The translations under genes and the position numbers were made by a program. Under the pieces are notes generated by a model. The model worked only from the letters and a program-made list of their open reading frames with translations, did no database searches and was not told where the DNA came from. A stretch of DNA of 64,000 nt from Acinetobacter sp. A47 (lineage in GTDB: Bacteria > Pseudomonadota > Gammaproteobacteria > Pseudomonadales > Moraxellaceae), in assembly GCF_000805455.1 (NCBI RefSeq), contig NZ_JSUS01000001.1:186001-250000 (forward strand), written 5' to 3'. Below, piece after piece: positions 47,984 through 56,155 of the stretch; the stretch's first letter is position 1; every line of letters starts with the position of its first letter.

Positions 47984-49078
47984 ATGGCCAGAGAGTTAAT
48001 TGACGCTTTAACCCAGCATCAGGCTTATCTTTATCGCACCTCATCTCATGTAGTAAATGAGCTATTTCGACTGCTCAATGATGAAACTGAAGCCCTACTA
48101 AATAGGCTTAGGGATTTGCTGGAAGAACTGAGCGAATCAGAGCGGGTCGCATTAACAGGTGGGAAATATACTACCCAGAACTTGAAGGAAATCTGGGAAG
48201 CCCTACAAGAATGGTCATCCACGCTTGGGACAATTCTTCCAGCAGCGTTTTCTACTTCTGCAGCAGCGCTGGCCGGTTACGAAGCAACCTATATCGCTAA
48301 AGTGATTGGCAGTGAAATTAAAAAGGTGCGAGGTGAAAAGATCTTTGCCAAGGCTAAAAAGGTTCCGCTTACGGGCGGGGCTTTGGTAGATCAGGTTTTT
48401 GATCGGATTGTGGAGAATGCCAGGCTCAAGGTTGAGTATGCGATCCGGGATGGAATCAACACGGGCAAAACAAATCAGCAAATAGTCCAGCGCATTCGTG
48501 GTACCAAAGCCAGACAATATGAAGATGGGTTTCTGAGTGGGACTAAATCAGACATAGACCGCACTGTAAGGACGGTCAGAAGCCATATTGCGAACCAAGC
48601 ATATCTTCATACTTATCAAGAGCTGGGCTATGAATATGTAAAGCTGGTGGCCACGCTGGATGGCAGAACCTCAAAGCTTTGTGCTTCTTTGGATGGCGTT
48701 GTCTGGAAAATTGATGATCCAGCGAAACGTGTCCCTCCCTTACACCCGCACTGCAGGTCAATTCTTGTCGCGGTTAACAAGGACGGTAAACTCATCGGAT
48801 CAAGGCCATTTGTGGCTGACGATAGGAAGGTAAAGGACATACCCAAAGATGAGCGTGACGGCGTTATAGGGCAGGTTAATGCAAACACAAAATTCAAATC
48901 GTGGTTTGCAGAGCAGAGTGCTGATTTTCAGCGTGAATGGCTTGGCCCTAAAAGATTCAAGCTTTACAAAAAGGGGGATTATCCAATTGAAAAATTCCTA
49001 GATCCGGAAGGGCGAATGTACACACTTAAAGAGTTGGAGAGGCTTGATAAGCAAACATTCAAAGAACTCGGACTATAA
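47984..49078 (+). CDS. Phage head morphogenesis protein (MuF / SPP1 gp7-like)
   Basis: 364 residues. The helical N-terminal part binds portal in this family; the MuF domain is seen at about 205-265 with VATLDGRTSKLCASLDGVVWKI and PPLHPHCRSILVAV (conserved Cys and His). Minor head protein, possibly ejected with DNA. The C-terminus does not carry a recognised toxin domain. Followed by a terminator. Confidence 0.88.
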   Translation: MARELIDALTQHQAYLYRTSSHVVNELFRLLNDETEALLNRLRDLLEELSESERVALTGGKYTTQNLKEIWEALQEWSSTLGTILPAAFSTSAAALAGYEATYIAKVIGSEIKKVRGEKIFAKAKKVPLTGGALVDQVFDRIVENARLKVEYAIRDGINTGKTNQQIVQRIRGTKARQYEDGFLSGTKSDIDRTVRTVRSHIANQAYLHTYQELGYEYVKLVATLDGRTSKLCASLDGVVWKIDDPAKRVPPLHPHCRSILVAVNKDGKLIGSRPFVADDRKVKDIPKDERDGVIGQVNANTKFKSWFAEQSADFQREWLGPKRFKLYKKGDYPIEKFLDPEGRMYTLKELERLDKQTFKELGL

Positions 49079-49098
49079 AAGTCTGGAAAAGTTAAAAC

Positions 49099-49120
49099 GG
49101 CACCTACAGGTGCTTTTTTT
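49099..49120 (+). terminator. Terminator
   Basis: GCACC-TACA-GGTGC stem with T7 tail, between the MuF-like and scaffold genes. Confidence 0.78.
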
Positions 49121-49152
49121 ATATCTGTTATATCTGAAAGAAGGTGATTTTA

Positions 49153-49926
49153 ATGAAACTTAAAACAGTAGAGAAAGACGGCAAACAATACGCTGAATTA
49201 GATGCAAATGGCCTACCTGTTTATATTCATAGTGATGGCAAAGAAGTGGGTTTTGACGCGGCCAGCGCCGTGCAAAAGATCGCAACTTTGGGTACAGAAG
49301 CAAATAACAACCGCATTGATAAAGAAAAGGCTGAAAACGCACTTAGATCTTTTGAAGGCATCACAGATCCAGCAGCTGCAAAAAAAGCTTTAGAAACAGT
49401 ACGAAATCTTGATGATAAAAAACTTATTGATGCTGGTGAAGTTGAGCAAATCAAAGCAGAAGCTATCCGTGCGGTAGAAGAAAAGTACGCTCCATTGGTT
49501 CAAGAACGTGATGGCTTACAAAAGCAATTACATGATGAGCTTATCGGTGGCGGTTTCGTCCGTTCGGAATACATCAAAAAGAATTTGTCCGTGCCAGCAG
49601 ATATGGTTCAGGCAACGTTCGGCCAGAACTTCAAAATCGAAAATGGTGAAGTTGTGGCGTATGACCAGGCTGGCCAGAAATTATATTCACGAACTCGACC
49701 AGGTGAGCCTGCAAATGTTGATGAGGCATTGGAATTACTGGTCGGTGGTTACGCGCATAAGGATCTCATCCTGAAAGGTGGCCAAGGTACCGGCGGCGGA
49801 TTCCAAGGTGGTGGCAATAGCGGCGGTGCGCCTGCAGGCATGAAGCGTAGCAGCATGTCGATGTCACAAAAAGCTGATTACATCAAAGAATATGGCAACG
49901 AAGCCTTCTTAAAACTCCCTCAATAA
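49153..49926 (+). CDS. Scaffold-like protein
   Basis: 257 residues: an N-terminal small domain, a long charged coiled-coil middle (about 50-130), and a Gly-rich tail (GGQGTGGGFQGGGNSGG) before a short helix. Coiled coil plus place just before the capsid gene is typical of capsid scaffolds. ATG 49153 has AAGGTG at the right distance; a GTG at 49144 is less likely. Confidence 0.72.
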   Translation: MKLKTVEKDGKQYAELDANGLPVYIHSDGKEVGFDAASAVQKIATLGTEANNNRIDKEKAENALRSFEGITDPAAAKKALETVRNLDDKKLIDAGEVEQIKAEAIRAVEEKYAPLVQERDGLQKQLHDELIGGGFVRSEYIKKNLSVPADMVQATFGQNFKIENGEVVAYDQAGQKLYSRTRPGEPANVDEALELLVGGYAHKDLILKGGQGTGGGFQGGGNSGGAPAGMKRSSMSMSQKADYIKEYGNEAFLKLPQ

Positions 49927-49970
49927 ATTTCTTTCTAATTTATTCCTTTAATTCTTTCGGAGACAGTTAA

Positions 49971-50924
49971 ATGACTATTAATTCAGACATGATCATCTAT
50001 AACCAATTGGCTCAAACTGCATATTTAGAGCGTCTACAAGATAATTTAAACGTGTTTAACCAAGCTTCACAGGGTGCAATTCTATATCGTAATGAAATCG
50101 TTGAAGGTGATTTTAGTAAAGAGGCTTTCTACCGCATTGGTGGAAGTATTGAGCACCGTGATGTTAATTCACGCGCAAAAGTCAAACATGAGAAAATCGG
50201 TGCCGGTGAAGCCGTAGGTGTAAAAATTCCGTATAAATATGGCCCTTATACTTCAACTGAAGAAGCATTCAAACGCCGTGCACGTTCAATTGATGAATTT
50301 GCAATGCTTGTTGGCTATGACTTGGCTGATGCTTTAGTCGCCGGCCGATTGAAATACAGTTTGACATCATTGCAAGCAGCTATCTCAAGCAACCCTTCAA
50401 TGGTTGCATCAGGTAGTATTGTTAAAGATGGCCGTAAAGCTTTAACAAAAGGTATGCGTACCTTCGGTGATAAATTTGGCCGTATTTCGTTATGGGTAAT
50501 GAACTCACAAACTTACTTTGACATTGTTGATGAAGCCCTTACAAAACAGATTTATGGTGAGTCTGAAATTGTAGTTTATGGCGGATTACCAGGAACAATG
50601 GGTAAGCCTGTTTTAGTAACGGATATGGTTGAAGATGATCAAGCTTTTGGTCTACAACACGGCGCAGTGACTGTTACTGAGTCACAAGTTCCGGGCTTTC
50701 GCGCATACAATATTGATGATGAAGAAAACCTTGCAGTCGGTATCCGAGCTGAAGGTACTTTCAACTTAGATCTTCTAGGTTATAGCTGGGATACAACCAA
50801 AGGTGAAAACCCAGACTTATCATTACTTGCCTCAGCTGCAAACTGGAAAAAACACGCGACCAGCAACAAAATGACAGCTGGTACTTTATTAGATTTGTCT
50901 GGTAATCCACTTACCAAAGAATAA
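49971..50924 (+). CDS. Major capsid protein
   Basis: 317 residues, HK97-type size without a prodomain. Recognised by comparison with Acinetobacter siphophage coat proteins (MTINSDMIIYNQLAQTAYLERLQDNL start, a GAGEAVGVKIPYKYGPYTSTEEAFK segment, a C-terminal FNLDLLGYSWDTTKGENP). GGAG before the ATG is strong and the gene has its own terminator, both fitting high expression. Confidence 0.85.
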   Translation: MTINSDMIIYNQLAQTAYLERLQDNLNVFNQASQGAILYRNEIVEGDFSKEAFYRIGGSIEHRDVNSRAKVKHEKIGAGEAVGVKIPYKYGPYTSTEEAFKRRARSIDEFAMLVGYDLADALVAGRLKYSLTSLQAAISSNPSMVASGSIVKDGRKALTKGMRTFGDKFGRISLWVMNSQTYFDIVDEALTKQIYGESEIVVYGGLPGTMGKPVLVTDMVEDDQAFGLQHGAVTVTESQVPGFRAYNIDDEENLAVGIRAEGTFNLDLLGYSWDTTKGENPDLSLLASAANWKKHATSNKMTAGTLLDLSGNPLTKE

Positions 50925-50937
50925 CTTTTTATTACCA

Positions 50938-50966
50938 CAAAGGGGACCTTATGGTCCTCTTTTTAT
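50938..50966 (+). terminator. Terminator after the capsid gene
   Basis: AGGGGACC-TTAT-GGTCCTCT (one G.T) with T5 tail. Confidence 0.82.
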
Positions 50967-50981
50967 TTGTGAGCGCAAAAT

Positions 50982-51578
50982 ATGAAACTTATCTATGCAC
51001 GAAATATTAAGGGCATTCATGAAGTCGGTACATTCGCGAACCCCACTTATTATGGTTCTCCAAACGTAATGGCCGATCAAGTAATTATTTACGGTGACTA
51101 TCCTCAAATTAAGGCAGATTACGAAGCCTTAGATATCCCTGTAGAGGTGCGTAATATCCCGGTCAATAAGCTTAAATCTATGACAGCTCAATTATCTGTT
51201 GGTGTTACGCCTGAGATACAAGCTGCACTTGATGACGCTAAGGAACAGTGTGCAAAAGCCAATAATGCATTGCTGTTGGCTGAGCAACAGGCGTCAGATG
51301 CAAAGGCGGAATTTGAAGCCTTTAAAAACGATCCTGAAGCATTAAAAGCACGTTTGCATGAGCTTGAAGGTGCAATTTCTGAAACGTCCAATAATGAGGA
51401 GACCACTCAAGAAGAGAACCTGAAACAGGTTGAAGCTACTCAAGATGTGAAGGCACTTCAAAAGCCGGACGAGAACTCAAGAGTAGATGAAATTAAAGCG
51501 TACTTAGAGGCGCATGAAATCGGTTTCAAATCGAATACGTCAAAACCCGATCTTTTAAAACTTATTCCAAAGGATTAA
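50982..51578 (+). CDS. Structural-region protein with HeH/LEM domain
   Basis: 198 residues. N-terminal beta region (KLIYARNIKGIHEVGTF), a coiled-coil middle (about 75-130), and a C-terminal HeH/LEM-like helix-extended-loop-helix domain (VDEIKAYLEAHEIGF, SKPDLLKLIPKD), a DNA-binding motif common at the end of phage head proteins. It may be a head-joining or DNA-stabilising protein. Confidence 0.68.
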   Translation: MKLIYARNIKGIHEVGTFANPTYYGSPNVMADQVIIYGDYPQIKADYEALDIPVEVRNIPVNKLKSMTAQLSVGVTPEIQAALDDAKEQCAKANNALLLAEQQASDAKAEFEAFKNDPEALKARLHELEGAISETSNNEETTQEENLKQVEATQDVKALQKPDENSRVDEIKAYLEAHEIGFKSNTSKPDLLKLIPKD

Positions 51579-51582
51579 TAAC

Positions 51583-51972
51583 ATGAGCTTTATCACTGTC
51601 GAAACTGCAGAAGAAAAACTGGGAAAGAGCTTTGCACCGGATGGTGATAAGGCTCGTTTAGTTTTATTGGCCAATACTTGGATGAAAAAGGAAATTGGTT
51701 TCATTCCTAAAGAAATAGATGAAGTACTACAAGTCGCAGCTTGTGAAATTATACAAGGGATCATGGCCAAGGCCATTTATAACGGCAAAGAACAGCAACT
51801 GAAACGTAAAAGGATTAAAGGGGATACCGTAGAGTCTGAAAAAGAATACCAGGATGGCTCTGTTGCGATATCCAAGTTTGAGCAAATTGCAAAGGATCTT
51901 ATTGATTCGCTTGATTTGGAAAATCCTAGCGGTGGATTTGGTGGTTTTGGAATTGAACTAATGCGGGTGTGA
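51583..51972 (+). CDS. Head-tail connector protein (gp6-like)
   Basis: 129 residues, helical, ending in a Gly-rich tail. Position right after the capsid cluster and the helical TAEEKLGK, VLQVAACEIIQGIMAKAIY layout fit Gp6-type head-tail adaptors that bind portal. Overlap and spacing with the next gene are 1 bp. Confidence 0.68.
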   Translation: MSFITVETAEEKLGKSFAPDGDKARLVLLANTWMKKEIGFIPKEIDEVLQVAACEIIQGIMAKAIYNGKEQQLKRKRIKGDTVESEKEYQDGSVAISKFEQIAKDLIDSLDLENPSGGFGGFGIELMRV

Positions 51973-51973
51973 T

Positions 51974-52342
51974 ATGGGGCTACGTGAAGAACTCCAAGCG
52001 GATCTGGCAGAGGCTTTTGATGAAGATCTGGCTGATGCTGTCCACGAATTTACGTGTGAGAGAATCATTAAAAAGAACTTTGATCCAGTACATGAAACCT
52101 ATGATGAAGAAAAGATTTCTTATTCTGGCCGGGGGATTCTTTTTGGACGGTATAAGTCGTATGAAATTGCGAATTTAGGAATACCGGCGATAGATAACAA
52201 GGCAACTGTGCTGCAAAATGAAGTATCAGCAACTCCTGCTATTAATGACATATGGATTGTTAATGGATATTCGTATCGAGTGGTGAATATTTCTAAAGAT
52301 CCAGTTAATACAATTTGGATATGTCAAATTTGCAAAATTTAA
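51974..52342 (+). CDS. Head-tail joining (stopper-like) protein
   Basis: 122 residues, mostly beta strands in the C-terminal half (DIWIVNGYSYRVVNISKDPVNTIWICQ), the usual layout of head-closure/stopper proteins. N-terminal helix LREELQADLAEAFDEDLADAV. Assigned by position and layout. Confidence 0.62.
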   Translation: MGLREELQADLAEAFDEDLADAVHEFTCERIIKKNFDPVHETYDEEKISYSGRGILFGRYKSYEIANLGIPAIDNKATVLQNEVSATPAINDIWIVNGYSYRVVNISKDPVNTIWICQICKI

Positions 52343-52449
52343 CATATTAATTTATTTGTTTGCTATTTGTATTTAGACTGATTGAGGAGTTGTTTGTAAA
52401 TATATACTAAGTTGTACATTTAATTATAATTAAATTACAGAGGGTATTT

Positions 52450-53105
52450 ATGGCTTATATTGATAAAAAAACTGTTTCTCACATTCAGTTGAAAGTTCCT
52501 TTAAAAAAGGGACAAAAATAGGGGCCTATAGTTCTCTTGAGCATGAGGTACTTATTAGATACAACAACATGAATGTATTAGGTTTGGATGGTTTTTTTAA
52601 TGGTTATAAAATGGTTGGTTTTGATTCTATAAGTGAAATTAATTTATTTTCTCAAGATTTAAAATGCGAGAAAATTGATAAAGAGGCTGGAATATTAATC
52701 CGTGAAAAAATTCAGGAAAATCTTTATAAAATTTATCTAACTTGTGTAAAAGTGTTAAATAAAGCAATTTCTTTTAGTCATTTTAGAGAGCTAATGCATG
52801 TCGCGAGTATAAAAGGTGTTTGGGACTATAAAGGGCTTACTCTTAATTATGTTCCATTTATACTTTTAACATTCTCTGACCAGCTTAGTAATTATTTCCC
52901 TAACAACAAGGGCTTTATTAAGTATAAAATAGTATTTCAACCAGATATTACAGCATATGATCAACTATGGAATACCCCATATTTGGAGAAAAATATTTTG
53001 AAAGTTAATAAAAATAATGGTGAGATTCTAGAGATTATCCCAATTCCTCAAGATCCCTTTAAAGATATTGAACCTGAATATTTTTCAAGGATTAAAGTTA
53101 AATAA
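52450..53105 (+). CDS. Moron gene interrupted by a -1 frame change
   Basis: ATG 52450 with AGAGGG upstream opens a frame that stops at TAG 52519. The -1 frame is open from 52497 to 53105 and continues the protein: 19 codons, then KKGTKIGAYSSLEHEVLIRYNN and on, about 218 residues. The join lies on A AAA AAG (52503-52509) in the correct phase for -1 slippage. Either programmed frameshifting or loss of one A from a run makes this. Internal ATG 52569 could give a shorter product of 178 residues. The DNA is AT-rich and sits between connector and tail genes, so it is a probable moron. The family is unknown; FKDIEPEYF near the end suggests a soluble protein. Confidence 0.55.
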
Positions 53106-53127
53106 TTCATAACTAAACTAGAATAAG

Positions 53128-53157
53128 AACCGCCTAAAGCTTCATGGCGGTTTTTTA
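53128..53157 (+). terminator. Terminator after the moron gene
   Basis: AACCGCC pairs with GGCGGTT around an 11-base loop; T6 tail. Confidence 0.8.
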
Positions 53158-53169
53158 TGAGGGTATAAA

Positions 53170-53553
53170 ATGTCTTGGAAAGGCAAAAAGCCGTCTGATT
53201 TTGCAGTCCAGGTTAAGCTGGACGGTGAGAAGTTAATCAAAGATATGGGGATGGATCTGATTCAGGGGGTGATTGTTGGCACCCCGGTAGATACCGGCAC
53301 CGCACGCGGCAACTGGAGGGCTTCAAATACCCCGGATTATAAATATGATCTAAAAGACCAGGATGCCTCTGGGCAAGGCACAATCAATAAAGTCTATGTG
53401 TTCTTTTCCCAGAATGCCAAACTTGGATCTCTTATCTACCTGCAGAATAATTTGCCCTATATTGAGCGTCTTGAAAATGGCTGGTCAGATCAGGCACCCC
53501 AAGGCATGGTCTCTACAACGATGAATATGATCAAACAGAAATATGGTGGTTAG
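53170..53553 (+). CDS. Tail completion protein (HK97 gp10-like)
   Basis: 127 residues. TPVDTGTARGNWRAS near residue 40 is the hallmark of HK97 gp10/tail-component proteins, with GSLIYLQNNLPYIERLENGWSDQAP following. Acts at the head-proximal end of the tail. Ends 1 bp before the next start. Confidence 0.82.
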   Translation: MSWKGKKPSDFAVQVKLDGEKLIKDMGMDLIQGVIVGTPVDTGTARGNWRASNTPDYKYDLKDQDASGQGTINKVYVFFSQNAKLGSLIYLQNNLPYIERLENGWSDQAPQGMVSTTMNMIKQKYGG

Positions 53554-53554
53554 A

Positions 53555-53950
53555 ATGGCAATGACATTAGAGGATACACGTATAGCCATTACTGAGCGTA
53601 TGCGCTCGTTTAAGGGTATTTCGTCTGAGCGCATAGGTTATCCTAATTTAACGTTTAATCCGCCAGATACGGGCCTGTGGTGCCGTTTAAATATCATTTT
53701 TGGTAAAAGCCTTATAGCCGGATTGGCTGAAAAGCCAATAACCCGCCGTACCGGTACCATCAATATCCAATGTTTTGCCCGGCCCAATACCGGCACAAAA
53801 GAAATGAGCATTTTAAATACGGCGCTCCTCGAGCATTTTGAATATTTTTCTGTTGGCCACCTTGAGTTTTCTGAAGGTGAAGCAGTTCATGCCGGGACCA
53901 GTAACGATTTCGATATGTATAATGTGATAGTCGGGTTCAGGGTAAATTGA
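53555..53950 (+). CDS. Tail terminator protein (DUF4128-like)
   Basis: 131 residues. WCRLNIIFGKSLIAGLAEKPITRRTGTINIQCFARPNTG has the layout of DUF4128/gpU-type tail terminators. ATG 53555 follows the upstream stop by one base and has GGTGGT before it; an ATG at 53543 is in frame but overlaps the upstream gene. Confidence 0.75.
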   Translation: MAMTLEDTRIAITERMRSFKGISSERIGYPNLTFNPPDTGLWCRLNIIFGKSLIAGLAEKPITRRTGTINIQCFARPNTGTKEMSILNTALLEHFEYFSVGHLEFSEGEAVHAGTSNDFDMYNVIVGFRVN

Positions 53951-53951
53951 C

Positions 53952-54173
53952 ATGAATGAATACACAAAACTACTCCATGAAATTGAAAGTAATAAACAAG
54001 CTTTAGAAGCAGAGCTTGCTCAGGTCATTGGTGAGACAGTGGCCAAATGGCAGGCTAAACATCAACTGGCCGTTAAGAGCCTCTATGTTGATTTAGCTGA
54101 TACGCAAAGTCTCGGTGCACCGAAAAGCTATACGGTTACTGGAGTGAGTGTCGATCTCGACTATCAGCCTTGA
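53952..54173 (+). CDS. Small hypothetical tail-region protein
   Basis: 73 residues: helical N-terminus (LLHEIESNKQALEAELAQVIGETVAKWQAKH) then short strands. Starts 1 bp after the terminator-protein gene. No family recognised. Two terminators follow. Confidence 0.55.
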   Translation: MNEYTKLLHEIESNKQALEAELAQVIGETVAKWQAKHQLAVKSLYVDLADTQSLGAPKSYTVTGVSVDLDYQP

Positions 54174-54191
54174 TTAACTGAAAAGTCCCTA

Positions 54192-54222
54192 TGACTAAGC
54201 CCGCATTACGCGGGCTTAGTCA
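54192..54222 (+). terminator. Long hairpin before the tail tube gene
   Basis: Perfect 13-bp stem (54192-54204 with 54210-54222), 5-base loop, short T-rich tail. Confidence 0.75.
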
Positions 54223-54231
54223 TTTCTGAAT

Positions 54232-54257
54232 ACCACCTTTCTGAGGTGGTTTTTTTA
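54232..54257 (+). terminator. Second terminator before the tail tube gene
   Basis: ACCACCT-TTCTG-AGGTGGT with T7 tail, 10 bp after the long hairpin. Confidence 0.82.
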
Positions 54258-54282
54258 TGCCTGAAGAAAAGGAGGAAACCAC

Positions 54283-55221
54283 ATGTCTAGTGGTGCTCGT
54301 CAAATTACCCATATTGCCAAAGAAGCAACCGTAGGGGTAACACCTGCAGTCTTTGCCAGAACAGTTTTTGAATTTACAGAAAACGGTCTTGATGCAACTG
54401 TAACGAAAGAAGAGTCAAAATCAATTACCAGTGGCCGCATTGCCCGCGCATCCATGATCACCGGCGCCGAATATGCCGGGGATTTGGGTTGTGAAGCGAA
54501 ATATAGCCCATTGGTTCAGGATCTGATGGCCGCAGCCGCGTTTAACGACTGGACTAATGACGTGCTCGTATTCGGTGGTACCAAGCGACAAACCTTCTCT
54601 GTCTTGCGTGGTTTTGAAGATGTTAATGATTACCATACTTTCCGGGGATGCCATGTAAATACATTTAGTATTGATATCCCTGAATCCGGTCTTATCAAGA
54701 TGACATTTGGCCTTATGGCCTTAGGCCGCATCAATACCGCGAAAGCTCCAGCAGGCACAGTGACTGAAGCCGACTCAAACCCTAAGATGTCTAATGTGTC
54801 GGTCGGAGAAATCCTTCTGGACGGTGTTTCACAAGCGGGGGTATCTTGCCTGACCGCATTTTCATATAAATGGGATAACACGATGCAGCTACAACGCTGC
54901 CTCGGTAACGGCGCAGATCCAAAGGCTATTTTGGAAATGGGCGCTCTGGCCACCGGTAGTTTTACCGCAGCCTGGTCTCGCAATACTTCAGACATGTACG
55001 AAAAGCAGTTTAAAAATAAAACCATTTCTTTGAAGGTTCCAATCGAAGATACAGCCGGTAATAAATACGAAATCTTCATTCCTAAAGCTGAAATTAAGGC
55101 GCCATTGCCAAGCGGCGGGAAAGGAGACATTTTGAATACATCATTTGAATATTCAGCAGTTGAGCAGGCGCCAACGATTACCCGTATTCCAGCTCCTGTA
55201 GCCCCGGCGCCTAAGGCATAA
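54283..55221 (+). CDS. Tail tube (major tail) protein
   Basis: 312 residues, beta-rich, with an RTVFEFTENGLDATVTKEES start and a C-terminal Pro/Ala-rich end (PAPVAPAPKA). Layout and the strong ribosome binding site (AGGAGG) in its own terminator-bounded unit fit the abundant tail tube subunit of long-tailed siphophages. Followed by the tail assembly chaperone genes, the usual order. Confidence 0.82.
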   Translation: MSSGARQITHIAKEATVGVTPAVFARTVFEFTENGLDATVTKEESKSITSGRIARASMITGAEYAGDLGCEAKYSPLVQDLMAAAAFNDWTNDVLVFGGTKRQTFSVLRGFEDVNDYHTFRGCHVNTFSIDIPESGLIKMTFGLMALGRINTAKAPAGTVTEADSNPKMSNVSVGEILLDGVSQAGVSCLTAFSYKWDNTMQLQRCLGNGADPKAILEMGALATGSFTAAWSRNTSDMYEKQFKNKTISLKVPIEDTAGNKYEIFIPKAEIKAPLPSGGKGDILNTSFEYSAVEQAPTITRIPAPVAPAPKA

Positions 55222-55239
55222 AGATTAAATTAATTCAAT

Positions 55240-55265
55240 GGCAGTCCTAAGGGCTGCTTTTTTTT
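55240..55265 (+). terminator. Terminator after the tail tube gene
   Basis: GCAGTCC-TAA-GGGCTGC (one G.T), then T8. Confidence 0.8.
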
Positions 55266-55275
55266 GGAGATAAAC

Positions 55276-55809
55276 ATGACATTGAAAGTAAGCATTCAAA
55301 ACAATAAGACAGTTAGCTTGTGGTGTTCTTATAAAGATGAAGATGGCAATGTTTTAGCAGAATTCAAGATTCGTGGCAGTGGTTACAAGCCCTACAAAGT
55401 TGCCTTGGAGCGGGCAAACAATCAAATCTCATCTAAAGGATTTGATGTGGTGACGGCAAGGGCAACCGATAAGCTATTTCCAGAATTGTTACTTGAATGT
55501 GTTGCATGCCACCTGATCGAAGACTGGAAGGGGATCGTGTTTCATGAAGAAAATCAGGATGGGGAGCTTGTTGAGGTCGAACCAGAATGTTCTCCGGAAA
55601 ATGCGATTAAGCTTCTTAATCAAAGTGACATTGGCCCTGTGATCTGGGCATTTGTGAATTCCGAATCGGAACGCATTCAAAAAGAAGCCGATTTATACCG
55701 GGATGAAGTCGTGGGAAAGTCATCAAGCTCTACCAATGGTGCAAGTTCGGATCAGAAGAAGAAGCGAACGACTACAGCAAAAAACAAGCTGCCATCGCAA
55801 GTGCGTTAA
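55276..55809 (+). CDS. Tail assembly chaperone, short form (G-like)
   Basis: 177 residues. N-terminal beta domain followed by helices and a Ser/Lys-rich tail (SSSSTNGASSDQKKKRTTTAK). The place between tail tube and tape measure, and the overlapping -1 frame, identify it as the lambda gpG counterpart that coats the tape-measure protein before tube assembly. ATG 55276 has GGAG at the best distance. Confidence 0.82.
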   Translation: MTLKVSIQNNKTVSLWCSYKDEDGNVLAEFKIRGSGYKPYKVALERANNQISSKGFDVVTARATDKLFPELLLECVACHLIEDWKGIVFHEENQDGELVEVEPECSPENAIKLLNQSDIGPVIWAFVNSESERIQKEADLYRDEVVGKSSSSTNGASSDQKKKRTTTAKNKLPSQVR

Positions 55810-56066
55810 ATCTGAAAAATACAAATGCGGTAGAGAAGCCAGAGTATTCAGTTACGGCTTATGAGATTTTAAATGCCTATAACGTGATTTCACGTTCAAG
55901 ACGTTATGAGCAAGGAATCCCAATGGCTTTAGATATCTCGGCCATTTCTGCATATTGTGATCATTATGAATTACCCGTGGATCGGCAAATTTTTAATGAT
56001 TGTATTTTTGAAATGGATAACCTCTTTTTAGATGAATCTCACCAAAAACACCTGAAGAAAACATAA
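55276..56066 (+). CDS. Tail assembly chaperone, long form by -1 frameshift (GT-like)
   Basis: The -1 frame is open from 55707 to the TGA/TAA at 56066, overlapping the G frame by about 100 bp. GGGAAAG at 55713-55719 is in phase (G GGA AAG) and identical to the lambda G-GT slippery site; a slip there joins ...VVGK to VIKLYQWCKFGSEEEANDY and yields about 263 residues. A second in-phase heptamer, A AAA AAC, lies at 55779-55785. The T part (to ESHQKHLKKT) would bind tail tube subunits. No independent start for T has a good ribosome binding site. Confidence 0.8.
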
Positions 56067-56106
56067 GCCGGTTAGAAATTTAATCCCGGCTGTTTCGGTT
56101 CTTTAT

Positions 56107-56137
56107 ACCCCGAGTCTCACGACTTGGGGTTTTTTAT
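56107..56137 (+). terminator. Terminator before the tape-measure gene
   Basis: ACCCCGAGTC-TCAC-GACTTGGGGT (one G.T), then T6. Confidence 0.82.
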
Positions 56138-56155
56138 TGCTTAAAGGAAAGTTAA

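Noticed and set aside
47984..49078. MuF-linked polymorphic toxin
   Set aside because: The C-terminus is of ordinary length and no toxin domain or immunity gene is seen.
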